Positions 21,047 to 32,479 of a stretch of 64,000 bases of DNA are shown here, one piece after another (the stretch's first letter is position 1; the number at the start of each line of letters is the position of its first letter). The position numbers were made by a program, and so were the translations under genes. A model generated the notes under the pieces. The model was not told the origin of the DNA. It made no database searches and worked only from the letters and a program-made list of their open reading frames with translations. This stretch comes from Acorus gramineus (taxonomy: Eukaryota; Streptophyta; Magnoliopsida; Acorales; Acoraceae), in the NCBI GenBank assembly GCA_030737835.1, contig CM060851.1, positions 9,035,129-9,099,128 of the forward strand. Reading direction: 5' to 3'.

Positions 21047-21570
21047 GGAAAAAATTTATACAACCCCTGAAATCTGATTGAAATCTATATAACCCTCACT
21101 TTTCTTAAAATTCTTATAACCTCCTAAAAACACCTAGTAAGTTCAAATAACCTCATGAATAATTTTTTTTTAATAGATGATGAATATTTTGTACATGTTT
21201 TATTTAGTTAACTCTGATTGAAAATACGATATACTAAAAAATCACTACAATAGATTAAAAATGTAAAAAATTCTATGAAAATGATGATTTTACTTTTTTT
21301 GGGTATATTATAAAACTCTATCCGAAAGGGTAAAATCGTTATTTATAAAATATTTTTCACATTTTTAACACATTGTAAGTTTTTTTGATACATTGTGTTT
21401 TCTACTAGAGTTAACTAAACATAATATTTATAAAATATTCATCATCTGTAAATGTAAATTTTTTTTAAAGAGTTATTTGGATTTACTAAGTGTTTTCATA
21501 GAGTTATATAGATTTTAAGAAAAATCAAAGAATTTTATGAATTTCAGTCAGGGTTATATCGATTTTTTCC
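21047..21570. mobile_element. Mutator-type MITE with terminal repeats of about 110 bp
   Basis: The left arm (GGAAAAAATTTATACAACCC, through AACACCTAGTAAG) is the inverted complement of the right arm (CTTACTAAGTGTTTT-like text to GGGTTATATCGATTTTTTCC). Flanks TTTTTTATT (21,038-21,046) and CTTTTTATT (21,571-21,579) match at 8 of 9 bases, a 9-bp Mutator-style duplication. It is absent from the right L35 arm. Two copies of a weak palindromic core lie between the arms; no coding. Confidence 0.75.
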
Positions 21571-22933
21571 CTTTTTATTATCTGATGCTTATTGGTGTTC
21601 CAAACTCGCTCAAACGTCTCCCCCCTCGCAGCCGCTCTCCCCCCCCCCTTTTTCTTATCCTCCCTCTGTTTTTTTTTTTTTTCTCAATCTCACCGCCCAA
21701 TATATTGTTTTTTTTGGGTGGGACCAATCATTTGGATAGTGGGTCTAGAGGCTCCCTTTAAAAAACCTATTTATATTGGAGAATTCTTTTCATGTATGTT
21801 AGGTTGTAAAATGATATTTTCAACCCTGTGTATATAGACCTTAATCATTGTGATTTTTTTTATCTATGGTCTTATCTAGTGAAGTACAAATTATTATACA
21901 TTGGTACGCTCCGTTCTTTTATAGTTCAAAATGTAATTTTATATATTTTGTTTGAAATCCAATTAAACATATACATTGTTAAATGGTGTATATATCCCAT
22001 TATTTTTTTTATTTTTTTTTAAAATAGGTTAATTCAACTCGAAATAGAACGATATATTTTTTTAATTGAAGTATATACCTTATTAAAAGATATCTACTAT
22101 TTAAAAATAAATAAAAACAATGTGTGGTGAGTTTTGGATTATAAAAATGATCGAATCTAACATTTTTCTTATAAAAAAGTGTATATAAATCAATAGATGG
22201 GAGTTATGTATTTTTATTTTTTTGACAATGAAAATAATTTAATCAAATATATATGAAATACATATTATATTTCACTATTGTAATGTATAGTCAACTGTAT
22301 CTGGGTTGTAGATGGGAGTTGCAAACGGGACTGAGTGTAACAACATTTTTTTTTTTTTTATAATACCATTGTAACGATTGTGCTCCCTGTGAAGTTTGTA
22401 TAATGGAGAGTGAACCCCTACTTCGTATCACAAGCTTTAGTGCTAAAACATAGTTTAGCCTTTTGGGCTACCTTAGTCTAAACTAAGCTATAATAATGAT
22501 GCATGTATCATGCACGTGGATTGACTATGCCTCATTCAGTCAAGAAGAAAATTCATACTTCGAGCACAACCTGACCCCTGTTTCTCTTCCCTCCCTCCTC
22601 TTGCTGTACTTTTAGGACATGATTTTGAACTATCTAACCCATTTATATGTGTATTATATACTACCTTTCATCTCTCTCAAAGAAAAAAAAAACACAAGAA
22701 GAAAAATCAATATATATATATAAATCTTTGTTCCTCTTAAGGTTTGAATATGATTTATCTTACCTTTTTTTTTTTTTTTCTGATTTTGAAAAATATAAAT
22801 AAAAACAAAATTGATAAATATTTTTATTTTCTGAAATCATAACAGTTTATTCTTAGAATTTATTCCTAAAGTCTTAAACATTTGTCCAATAATATAGTAA
22901 TTATAAAAATACAAATAACAACTGAACAAAAGA

Positions 22934-23005
22934 TCCGTTGTAGTCTAGTTGGTTAGGATACTCGGCTCTCACCCGAGAGACCCGGGTTCAAGTCCCGGCA
23001 ACGGA
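22934..23005 (+). tRNA. tRNA-Glu (CTC)
   Basis: 72 nt. The 7-bp acceptor stem TCCGTTG/CAACGGA pairs perfectly, the anticodon stem CTCGG/CCGAG encloses loop CTCTCAC with anticodon CTC, and the T arm CCGGGTTCAAGTCCCGG carries box B. Box A is TAGTCTAGTTGGTTAGGA. All canonical tRNA-Glu features are intact, with no intron. It marks the inner end of the left duplication arm. Confidence 0.96.
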
Positions 23006-23826
23006 AATCGTTTGATAGGATTTTTTTTTAGAGTTTGTTTTAAGCCGTCCATCTGACTTTAATCGATTTGTAGTTTAATTAATTAATTTGAGCCGTCCAT
23101 TTGTCTTTTGAGACTCATAATACTTTATTTATTAATCTGAAAGAAAATGATTTTTCACAAATTTGATCTTAACCGTCCATGTTTGCTTATGCCGTACTGT
23201 TGGATGTAAATTACAAACCACAGTTGAAATCACTGAAAACATGGTTTTGTATCGCGTATATAATTTTAATACTAGTGTATTGTACACGCATACAAACTTA
23301 TTATTAATCATATTTTAATATTGAAAACTTTAATGAATATTGAATCTAAATAAAATAAAAACTCTATATTAATTAAACATGAATAATACTTCTGTTTACA
23401 CGAAAGAGCTTCTGAATGAGTGGTATGAAAACATTAATACAAAAAAAAATTGTTTAGCAGGTAATTCAACTAATTCACGTGACTTCAATTTTAATTAATT
23501 GTGAAGTGTAATTAATTTAAGAAAATAATAAACAGTCCGCAGAACTTTATTTATGCATATGCAATCTATTTGTCAAAAAAAAAAAAAAAGATATAGCAGT
23601 ACAATTATATGAACATAGCATTACACGGTTTATGTAAATTATGTTTTACTATCTCATTGAATAATCAATTCAACCATAATATTTAATAATATTTATGACA
23701 CTAATAATCAATAAACTAATTTAAATATTTATATTGGAAGTCAGAATCCAATCCCCTATTGAAGAGAGAGAGTCAAGAACAGATGGATATACTTGCTGTG
23801 TGAAATGAAGAAGGATTTATATGAAA
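23006..23826. other. AT-rich DNA, nothing recognised
   Basis: No frame or RNA gene was identified. Two nearby GAGCCGTCCAT / AACCGTCCAT phrases (23,040-23,190) suggest a small diverged repeat. Confidence 0.5.
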
Positions 23827-24493
23827 GGGGAAAAAAACAAAACAAAATCTCTTAAAAGTTAGAATACAAAAATCAAGCACTTTTTTAAAATTATACAAAA
23901 AAAAAGTTTCATTTCATACTTTTGAAAACTCAAAAGACTAATCTACTCTTATGAAATTAGATCTTTAACATGCATCTAACCCTTGTTAGGTTATTCCACA
24001 TCTCTTAACTTTGTTAAAATATTTCACACATCTTAATTTTGTTAAAGTATCTCACACATTCTCATGTAGAACTTTTTTTTACTCCAAATTATTTGTTATT
24101 AGATGAATTTTTTGAGATATGTATGACTATAATTTGAGTTTTTGATAATTGACTCTCTTAAACATTAACGCTTCTTTAAAAAATAGATATTTGCTACATT
24201 AAAATATGTGAATAACTGCGAGGGTTTTAGTTTTTGTTTCTAACGGGTAAGGAGAAAGGGGATGATTGGATTGGGTCATATAGATAGAGATTGTTATTTT
24301 GTAGAAAAAATAGGTTTTTGGTGTGGAATAACCTAACAAAAGCTAGAAGAATGTTAAATATCTAATTACATATGGGTATGTTAGTCTTTTGAGTTTTCAA
24401 AATTTGAAATGAGATTTTTTTTCTATATAATTATAAAAAGTGAATGATTTGAGTATTTCTAACTTTTAAGAGATTCTTTTTTGTCATTTCCCC
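23827..24493. mobile_element. Non-autonomous element with terminal inverted repeats of about 170 bp
   Basis: The left arm (AATCTCTTAAAAGTTAGAA, TTTTGAAAACTCAAAAGACT, TTGTTAGGTTATTCCACA) is matched inverted by the right arm (TGGAATAACCTAACAAAAG, AGTCTTTTGAGTTTTCAAAA, TTCTAACTTTTAAGAGATTC). Flanking ATATGAAA and TTATGAAA match at 7 of 8. Long arms favour a Mutator-type MITE. It is non-coding and would fold as a long hairpin. Confidence 0.75.
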
Positions 24494-24938
24494 TTATGAA
24501 AATTTATGAAACAATTAGTTTTCTGATCATCAACGTGAAATACCATATGCGAATATATATGATTGTAAATATAAAAATGAAAACTGAAAATACAGAAGAG
24601 ACTTACCATCAATAACTTTATGGGCCCAAATGGATCTAATTCCATTTGTAATTTTAGCATTTATTAAATAAGACTAAAATATTTATTTTGTAATTTTATA
24701 GGTATCTTAATGGTCTAAAAAAATATTAGATGAAATTTCATGTATTTTGAATTTTGGGAAGTCACGTTTTGATGCTAGGGACCTTGTTATAAATCCATAT
24801 ATCTGAATGGGGGACCTGTTTGTAACACATGTACTGATCTAGTTGTGAAACAAGTAGAACATGGGGGTTATTATGCAAATAGCCCATAAAAAGACAAAAT
24901 TAGCCGCATTTTTTTGGGGACCTAGTTATAACTATGAG

Positions 24939-25792
24939 TAGGGATGGCAATGGATTGAGTTGGAGTCGGGTATACCATAATCCAAACTCAACCCGTCTCA
25001 TCAATGTTAGACTTCGTACCTGCCCCACCCCACCTCTAGTTTTATAATTTCAAATCCATATGCACTCCATTACATTGCGGGTTTTACATCTAAAAATCCA
25101 TATCCGCCACACCACATCTCATTTAAAGTGAGTTGGAATGTTCGGTCACTATATTTTAATATAATACAAAATTATATAAAAAAATAAATTATTTTTTACG
25201 TGAATGCGGATTATATTCATAAAAAAACTTCAATTTTAATACTAAAATATCAAAATAGATATAACATAAATAGTTCATGACATCAATTACAAACAATATT
25301 AGAAAATTAATTAAAACATTTTTTAATACATAATATAAATAGTTCAAAATTGCATATAAAACCAAATAAATAAATAAAAAATTGCCTTATATGTTGAAAG
25401 GAAAAGATAAAATATTATAAACTATCAAACATCTTTTATTTTTATGGTGACGGACAATTGATTTTATGAAGGTGTGTACTTTCAATATTCTCTGTGAAGT
25501 GAATGTGAATGAATTGATGTAGAAAGAAAAAAGAATGATGATAATTGAATTGTAATTGTTAACCATATTAGAAGTTAATTTTCATTTATAGTTTATTAGA
25601 ATTTCTAATGATCAAATATAGGTCGAGTTCGCTGGTTGGGTCAGGATTTAAATATAAAACCTAAACCCAACCCATGTATTACACGGGTTAAGGCGGGTTG
25701 CGGTGGGTTTGAAAAACATGGAATCCAAACCCACCCTAATAGGGGCGGTTCAGGTCGAGTTACCAATAAAATCCATCTCATTGTCATCCCTA
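24939..25792. mobile_element. Non-autonomous hAT element, 8-bp duplication ACTATGAG
   Basis: Termini TAGGGATGGCAATGGA and CTCATTGTCATCCCTA are inverted. ACTATGAG stands on both sides (24,931-24,938; 25,793-25,800). Subterminal regions carry repeated AACCCAACCC / GGCGGGTT motifs in both orientations. There is no transposase. A truncated relative lies at 8,323-9,010. The host text on both sides (GGGGACCTAGTTATAA, GGGACTTGTTTATAAC) is itself a low-complexity intergenic repeat. Confidence 0.9.
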
Positions 25793-25800
25793 ACTATGAG

Positions 25801-26220
25801 GGACTTGTTTATAACAAAAATAGGGGTCTGATTGTAAAACTAGTGGAATACACCAGAAAAGGACAGAATGTTCGCCCATTTTTGTCCGTATTCTTTGCAC
25901 TTCATATGTAGTATAGATAAAGTATTATTATTTTTTATTGAAAAAAATTATTTTCTTTAACACGATTTCTTTTATATATATATTAATAATGTTATGTAAA
26001 ATCATGTGTGAAGTACTCTCATACTTTGAATTTTTTTTTTAAATGTGTACATTACGTAATGAATATATTTTCTTTAAAATGATGGACCCTGCGTCCATGC
26101 ATAACAATGATTTTAGTTTTGAAGTATAGCTATTAACAATTATTGACCTCGTACACACTGCCTTTTGTAGTTAATTGTATTAATTATATACATTCAATAA
26201 TGTAATTAAGCATTATGCAG
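25801..26220. other. AT-rich intergenic DNA with dispersed repeat at 26,030-26,215
   Basis: The repeat is shared with 16,105-16,260 (TACGTAATGAATATATTTT; ATACATTCAATAATGTAAT). Nothing else is recognised. Confidence 0.5.
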
Positions 26221-26503
26221 GTGGGATTGTGGGAGCACCACGAACCATTATGCAGACAGTTTTTGATGTGGTTGTATTGATGATATGGAAAGAATGGTGT
26301 TAGCGTTGGTTTCGTGCTAAACGGACTCATACGGTGGAAATCATTCGCTTAACCTCCCTCACTGTTTAGGTATAAATTTCGAAGGTAAACATCTAAAAGA
26401 GGTTCACACCCCTGCTATTCAAAAGCTTGCAGATAATTGGGGAATTGTTATACTTCCGTTGCTGAGTGTGATATCCAGTGTTACTTGGCGTCTGTCAGAT
26501 CTG

Positions 26504-26880
26504 GACTAGACAAAGTCTAATTCCAATGGCTCTCTCTCAGCCGATAGGGCGGGCTACGGAGCACTCTTACGCAATCACGAAGGTGAACTGCTTGCGGCAG
26601 CTGCTGTGCAAAATCGGTCCCTTAACTCTATAAATGTGTTAGAGTTCAGAGGGATCCTTCAAGGGTTAAGGCTTGCGAAAGCTCTTGGTCTTCTCAAAGT
26701 ACATATGGAAAGTGACTCCTCAACTGCCATTGCCTGTGTACAAGGCAAGGGTTGCCTCCCGTGGCAGGCATTCCGTGATCATTTTGCTCTGCAAGAGGTG
26801 CTGGCCTTTTTGGAATTTTGGAAAGCCTCTAATGTTCTTCGAGAGGGTAACCGAATGTATTTTATTTTGCAGTAATATTG
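26504..26880 (+). pseudogene. LINE-type RNase H (RVT_3-like) domain remnant
   Basis: The frame reads SLSADRAGYGALLRNHEGE, then LEFRGILQGLRLAKALG and HMESDSSTAIACVQGKG, matching the RNase H-like domain found at the end of plant LINE polyproteins and related proteins. The usual first catalytic Asp segment (N-x-D-G) is lost to an upstream stop and substitutions, and the C-terminal R-x-x-N-x-x-A-D segment degrades to VLREGNRMYF before a stop. No reverse transcriptase lies adjacent. It is a relic with no expected activity. Confidence 0.65.
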
Positions 26881-27142
26881 CAGCCTTGACGTAGGCCCAC
26901 ATTCACATATACACCTGATAACCCAATATATTAAAAAAACTTTCATTTTTTTTTTTAAATTATTTTTTAGTGTATATTTTATTTTTTATAATAATACGTA
27001 AGAATGAATGTATATTTAGAGAAAAACGGATCAAGGTTGCATATAGGATTTTACAATGTTGCTTTAAGGGATAAATCTTTAAGATAAATTAGTCTAATTT
27101 ATAGGCATAAAAAAATCACTATTTTTATTATCCTTATTTTTT

Positions 27143-27516
27143 GTGTTCTTATCTTCAATTTTACATTTGATTCAAATATGGATAACTTCAAATTTTTTTC
27201 AAACAACTATCAAATTTACCATTTCTATTAATGTGACATTAATGTTGTTTGGTAGAACACATTCTTTTTTTTTTTTTTTTTTTTTTGGGAAGGGTAGTCA
27301 TAATGTTATTCTAATTTTACAAAACAGGGATAAAAAATTGAGACAATGTCTGTTCCACCTTTTACCCGGAACAAACTATCAACATTTTTTATCTCAAAAT
27401 GTGGACAATTATCCATGCTTTATCCCTTTTTTTATATCATATGGGATAATAAATGATTTAATTCAATTTTTTCTTTATCTCAACATTTATCTCCATGTCA
27501 AACTAGACTGTAAAGA
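27143..27516. other. AT-rich DNA with dispersed repeat and poly-T
   Basis: It holds a T-run of about 22 at 27,265-27,286 and the second copy of the repeat at 181-302 (27,385-27,485). The open frame across it shows no domain. Confidence 0.45.
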
Positions 27517-27970
27517 ACATGGAGGCCCAATCCTTGATCACATAATGTCCTAAGTCTAATTTTTTTGTGAGAAGTCAAGAGACCGTTGTTGTCCCGATAA
27601 TATATTACCGAACAAATAACGTCTGAAATTTTGACTTGCCCAAGTCTAATTTTTACTTGTGTTGTACAGCGTAACATAATAGTGGGTATGATTTTAAATT
27701 AAATGTGCACCGTCCATCCAATACATTTGGTTCATATATATTGACTTTGCATCTACAAGACACACAAAAAAAAAGAAAAAAACTACTTAAAAAAATTTAC
27801 TATATAAGAATGTTCTTATGTAATATAAAACGTGAGCTTCCTATTAAGATAAAACCCTTAATTACAAGAAACGATTAAAAAATATAAGACAAGAAGTGGT
27901 TCACCAATTCATTTTAGAATTAATTAATTAAGTAACATACTAAAGAATAATATTCTATTAATGAAGATAT

Positions 27971-28203
27971 TGTAGAAATAGATAATTGGAAGAGCTTACT
28001 ATGCCTTATCTCCCTCATCTGTTTATATACACATAAAAGGTTAAAACAGTCCCATGATCTTAGGGATCACTTACATGGAAAGAAAGGAAAACAGTCCCAT
28101 GATCTTAGGATCAGTTACACAAACAGAGAGAATCAAATCCCATATTGAAGGGATTAATTACAGGGAATGACAACTAATGGACAGCTAAGCAATCGGTTTA
28201 ACA
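27971..28203 (-). repeat. 3' LTR of the Copia element
   Basis: 233 bp, TGTAGA...TTAACA in + orientation. It holds an internal near-repeat CAGTCCCATGATCTTAGG, twice. Confidence 0.93.
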
Positions 28204-29709
28204 CTCCCCCGCAAACTCGGAGGCCGATGATGAACGAGTTTGGATCGTAGTAACTGAAAACAATGCTTGTGGAGTCCTTTGGTGAACAAGTCTGCGGGTT
28301 GGTCCAGAGAAGGAACAAAGCGCACACAATGAGTCCCCGAGGTGACGCGCTCTCGGACAAAGTGATAGTCTAGTTCTATGTGCCTTGTGCGGGCATGAAA
28401 GACAGGGTTGGATGCCATGTAGGTTGTGCTCAGATTGTCGCAGTGAAGAGTGATGGGCCTAGAAACTGGGAGAGCAAGCTCAAAGAGAAGGTGAGCAATC
28501 CAAACCGTCTCAGCGCAGAGGTAGGCAAGAGAACGATACTCCGATTCAGCACTGGACCGTGAGACGGTTGGTTGTTTCTTTGCAGACCAAGAAATCAGAT
28601 TGGGACCCAAGAAGATGCACGAACCGCTGATAGAGCGATGAGAGTCAGGACATCCGGCCCAATCAGCATCGGAGAAGGCGTTGATGTTGAGTGGACCAGT
28701 GGACGGACGAAAAAGTAACTCAAGATCGATTGTGTTCTTCAAGTAACGCAGAATACGTTTGACCGCAACCAAGTGATCCGTGTGAGGTGCACTCATGAAC
28801 TGAGCAACATGATGCACAGCAAAAGAGATATCCAGGCGAGTGAGAGTCAGATATTGGAGAGACCCAACCAATTGACGATACTCCGTTGCGTCAGGGAGGG
28901 GATTGCCATCAAGAGCCAAGAGCTGAGACTTGGCACTTACTGGGGTACCACATGGTTTGCAATCCAACATATTGGACTTTTGAAGAAGATCAAGTGTATA
29001 TTTAGTTGAGAGAGATGTAGACCAGGTGACAATGGAACGACCTCGAGACCAAGGAAATAGTGAAGTGGACCGAGGTCCTTGATCTCAAACTCCCTACCAA
29101 GAGTAGCAATGAAAGAAGACACCGATGATTGAGAGGTCCCAGTGAGCACGATATCATCAACATACAATAGGAGAACCAACATCTTGCCAGACTTCTTGAA
29201 GATAAACATGGAGTCATCGGCGCGGCTTTGACTGAAGCCATGACGAAGAAGAAAACTGCTGAAGCGATGGAACCATGCCCGAGGGGCCTGCTTGAGACCA
29301 TAGATGGCTTTATGAAGTTGACAAACGTGTGTCGATCGACGAGGGTCAATAAACCCAGGTGGTTGGGTCATGAAGACAGTCTTGTCCAGAACACCGTGGA
29401 GGAAGGCGTTCTTGACATCAAGTTGGCGGAGAGGCCAACCGTGATGGACAGCCAAGCTTAGAATGGTACGGATGGTGGTTGGCTTGACCACGGGACTAAA
29501 AGTTTCATCGTAGTCCAAGCCATGCTGTTGGTCGAACCCTTTTGCTACAAGACGCACTTTGTATCGCTTAATGGAACCATCAGAATGACACTTGATTTTG
29601 AAAACCCATTTACACCCAACTAGATTTTGAGAGGAAGGAGAAGGTACCAAGGTCCAAGTTTGATTTTTGAGGAGAGCATTGAATTCATCAGTCATGGCAT
29701 ATATCATGC
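28204..29709 (-). pseudogene. Copia reverse transcriptase and RNase H, frameshifted
   Basis: On the minus strand, the reverse transcriptase frame (29,707 down to about 29,010) shows the Copia hallmarks [41 protein letters not shown] and the catalytic LLYVDDI (29,150-29,170). A frameshift near 28,970-29,040 moves the reading into the RNase H frame (28,970-28,185), with FSDADWAGC, SWSAKKQPTVSRSS, AESEYR and the terminal DLFTKGL. Catalytic residues are present, but the frame breaks mean no continuous polyprotein. The segment joining it to gag (29,708-29,920) is also out of frame. Confidence 0.88.
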
Positions 29710-29916
29710 CATTCGGGGACCTTGACGGCCTGTGAGTAGCATGTCGGTTCAGTGGAGTTGGACATCTTGGATGTTAGTTGGGCAGCAAGCGCATGCGGTA
29801 GGGGATACCGGATTGTGCCGTCTGTTCATTGGAGTGGACGTTGAATGCCACTCTGAAGACGGGTGCCATATTGATGAGGTCGGGGAAGAGGCACGGGCTC
29901 GATCGATGCAGGCAGA

Positions 29917-31185
29917 TCAGAGGTGGAGAGCAAAGGAGAGAGTGTCGACAGGGGCCACATGAGAGGAACCAGTACAAGGCGGGGACGAGGAGTGAACAAG
30001 TCCAACCGGAGGTGGATGGGGAGGAAGCGGATGCAAGTGCGCCATCGGTTGAAGCTCCAACTCCGCGTACTGGGGAGTAGTAGATGGAGGCAAGGATGGC
30101 TGATATTGAGAGAATGGGAAAGCATCCTCATTGAACTTCACATGTCGTGAGGTGTAGACCCTGTTGGTAGTAGCGTCCAAGCAACGATAGCCCTTATGTT
30201 GTGAGTTGTACCCAGAATGAGGGGTACAAAGTTGCATCTGATCTGCTTGTCCAGTCATGTGGTGAGTGGCACCTGTATCAGGGTACCAGTTGGGATCATA
30301 TGGTTGAGTCATTTGGAGACCGGCGAAGGCAGAATGGAGCGGTTGAGGAGAGGCAAAGCGCTGAGGGCAGGAGATTGCCGAGTGCCCTTTGGTGAAGCAG
30401 ATTTGACATGGAGGGAGCCCAAGGAGGCCTGAATTGGTGGTGTTGTTCCAGGTTTTACCCTTGTTTACATGGCTGTTGCGATTGCGGTGTCGATTGTATT
30501 GGCGAGGCTGGGCATGTCTTGGATTGAAGGCATGCGTTTGAGTCGCGAGAAAAGCCGTCGCGGGTGGTGCAATGCTTGAGTGAGCAATCTGGGTCTCGTA
30601 GGAAAGAAGGCGAGCACGCAGATCCTCATATTGCGGAAGCGGAGGAACATTGAGGATGGTGGTGACAATCATCTCATAGCCGCTACCAAGGCCACGTAAG
30701 ATGTATGTGACAAGATCAGAGTTTGTGACAGGCTCACCAATGGAAGAAAGGGTGTCACTGATTGTCTTGACCTGTTGTAGGTACGCCGAAATGGTTTGGG
30801 TACCCTTGCTGATGGAGAGGAGCTGAAACTTCAGATTTGCGGCATTGGCAACGGACTGTTGCGCAAAATGGCGTTGTAGGCATGTCCAGGTGGATTGGGC
30901 GGTGGATGTCCCAATGATGACCACGAGCATGGGCTCGGTCATGGTGGAGGTGATGTAACTGACCACACGTTGGTCAGTTTGTTCCCAAAGAATAGAGGCT
31001 GGATTGGGGTTGCCGGAGTCATCAAGAGGAGGTGGTGGTGGGTAAGACTCATCGACAAACTTCATGAGATCATGACCGCGGAGGAAAGGGGTCATCTGAC
31101 GAAGCCATGTCATGTAGTTGGCATCCGTGAGTTTAATGAAGTTGCTAACATTTGGGGCAGCAATGGAGATGTGTGGGGTTGTCAT
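29917..31185 (-). pseudogene. Copia gag with protease remnant fused to post-integrase region
   Basis: A 422-codon frame starts at ATG (31,185 on the minus strand), 57 nt from the primer-binding site. It holds a UBN2/retrotrans-gag type domain (DANYMTWLRQM, LRGLGSGYE), a zinc knuckle CQICFTKGHSAISC near 30,370-30,415 (CX2CX4HX4C) and a protease active site WYPDTGATHHMT near 30,270. About 10 residues later the text jumps to YNSQHKGYRCLD and RHVKFNEDAFPF, normally found after the integrase. The rest of the protease and the whole integrase core are thus removed by a deletion that keeps the frame open. Gag itself may still be translatable. Confidence 0.88.
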
Positions 31186-31252
31186 GGGAGAGCTCAGGGA
31201 GGGAGAGAAGAGGAGGATTTAGGTCGTTTTGGAAGGGCCTACTCTGATACCA

Positions 31253-31485
31253 TGTAGAAATAGATAATTGGAAGAGCTTACTATGCCTTATCTCCCTCAT
31301 CTGTTTATATACACATAAAAGGTTAAAACAGTCCCATGATCTTAGAGATCACTTACATGGAAAGAAAGAAAAACAGTCCCATGATCTTAGGATCAGTTAC
31401 ACAAACAGAGAGAATCAAATCCCATATTGAAGGGATTAATTACAAGGAATGACAACTAATGGACAGCTAAGCAATCGATTTAACA
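31253..31485 (-). repeat. 5' LTR of the Copia element
   Basis: 233 bp. It differs from the 3' LTR at four sites, each G in the left LTR and A in this one (+ strand). Confidence 0.93.
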
Positions 31486-32026
31486 GATATAATATCTTGT
31501 TTGTAAATTACAAACTAGGATAAACACCCTCATTATTGGAAATATTAAAATAGTGATTTCCCTTAATATTAACTACTACTTATGCAATTCGGGAAGGTTA
31601 AGGAAGATTTTCTCTTATATCTAGCAACATACAAAACCTCTCAAGATTGGTGCCTCATTAATTAGTAAGTTTTGTTTTGGTAACACTACAAGAAAGTTGT
31701 TCGTATTACATTTGGACTTGCAAATCATACAAAAAAGGAATAAAAATGAAGATAGAGTTGTTATAGACAAAAGAAATTGTTCTTAGCCAAACATTGTATT
31801 TATGAAATCAAGGAAAAATTAATTTTGGAGTTTTAGTGAATTAATTTTGGACTTGTGAGTTGCATAAGAAAGATTAAACATACAATATAAGAATGTTATT
31901 AGCCAACATAAGATTAAACATGCTTTGTATTTCTTTCATTTTCCCCTATTGACTTGCTCTTCGGAGTAAGGTCATTCAGACTTATGTAAACAAATCCCCT
32001 ATAGTCTATCTCAGTTTTTAAAAAAA

Positions 32027-32098
32027 TAGAATGTTATTTTTTGGTAATAGAAAGAGTTTTTATTTTCCTATTCTGAAAATTTCTTTCACCATATAAGC
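32027..32098 (+). promoter_or_regulatory. Core promoter of polygalacturonase copy 1
   Basis: A single unit of GTTATTTTTTGGTAATAGAA text is followed by the TATA-like CATATAAGC at 32,090-32,098. In copy 2 this unit is present five times and the TATA box reads TATATAA. A GA-microsatellite follows in the presumed 5'UTR of both (32,165 here). Confidence 0.55.
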
Positions 32099-32479
32099 TG
32101 AGCCTTGTTCACTCTAATGATTCGTCCTAGGTTCCTAACTAAGAAGAAAAAAAGAGATTTAGAAGGAGAGAGAGAGAGTTGTTCTAATTTTTATTTTGAT
32201 CAATCACAATTTGAGCCATTTCTCCTCTTTTAATTTGCCAATGCATCCACTATACAACACACACGTACACACATTCATATGTCTTTTCTTTCTACAATAT
32301 TCATTTGCATGAATAGATTGATTTAGTACGCATGGCCACCTAATTAAAATTAGGTTGGTAGGATACATTAAATTGTTCTGATTGTGGTTGTTATTGTAAT
32401 CCTCACTATCCTTTCCTTCTACTTTTTTTAATTAAACATCTTCTAATATCAATATTAATTATTTTTGTAGGGTAATTTT

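Larger units (their letters stand above)
16860..23005. repeat. Left arm of inverted segmental duplication (L35 plus tRNA-Glu)
   Basis: The whole stretch is matched in reverse complement by 45,261-51,918. It covers the promoter, four exons and introns of L35, the 3' flank (GGCTAAACTGAGCTATA-like text near 22,480 and 46,060), and the tRNA-Glu at the inner end. The outer limit is where GATTATTAATTTT...ATATGTTA ends in both arms. Arms differ mainly by insertions: the left has a hAT MITE (18,563) and a long-TIR MITE (21,047); the right has a TA-microsatellite element (45,545). Confidence 0.9.
27971..31485 (-). mobile_element. Copia-type LTR retrotransposon, internally deleted
   Basis: Two 233-bp LTRs (27,971-28,203; 31,253-31,485) differ at four positions (98.3% identical) and are flanked by the 5-bp duplication GATAT (27,966-27,970; 31,486-31,490). 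The tRNA-Met primer-binding site complement CTCTGATACCA (31,242-31,252) abuts the right LTR; the polypurine tract lies at 28,204-28,214. It reads on the minus strand: gag, a truncated protease, then directly reverse transcriptase and RNase H. RNase H last is the Copia order, but the integrase is missing. The interior is 3.05 kb, shorter than an autonomous Copia. The polygalacturonase duplicate preserves the empty site near 40,640. Confidence 0.93.
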
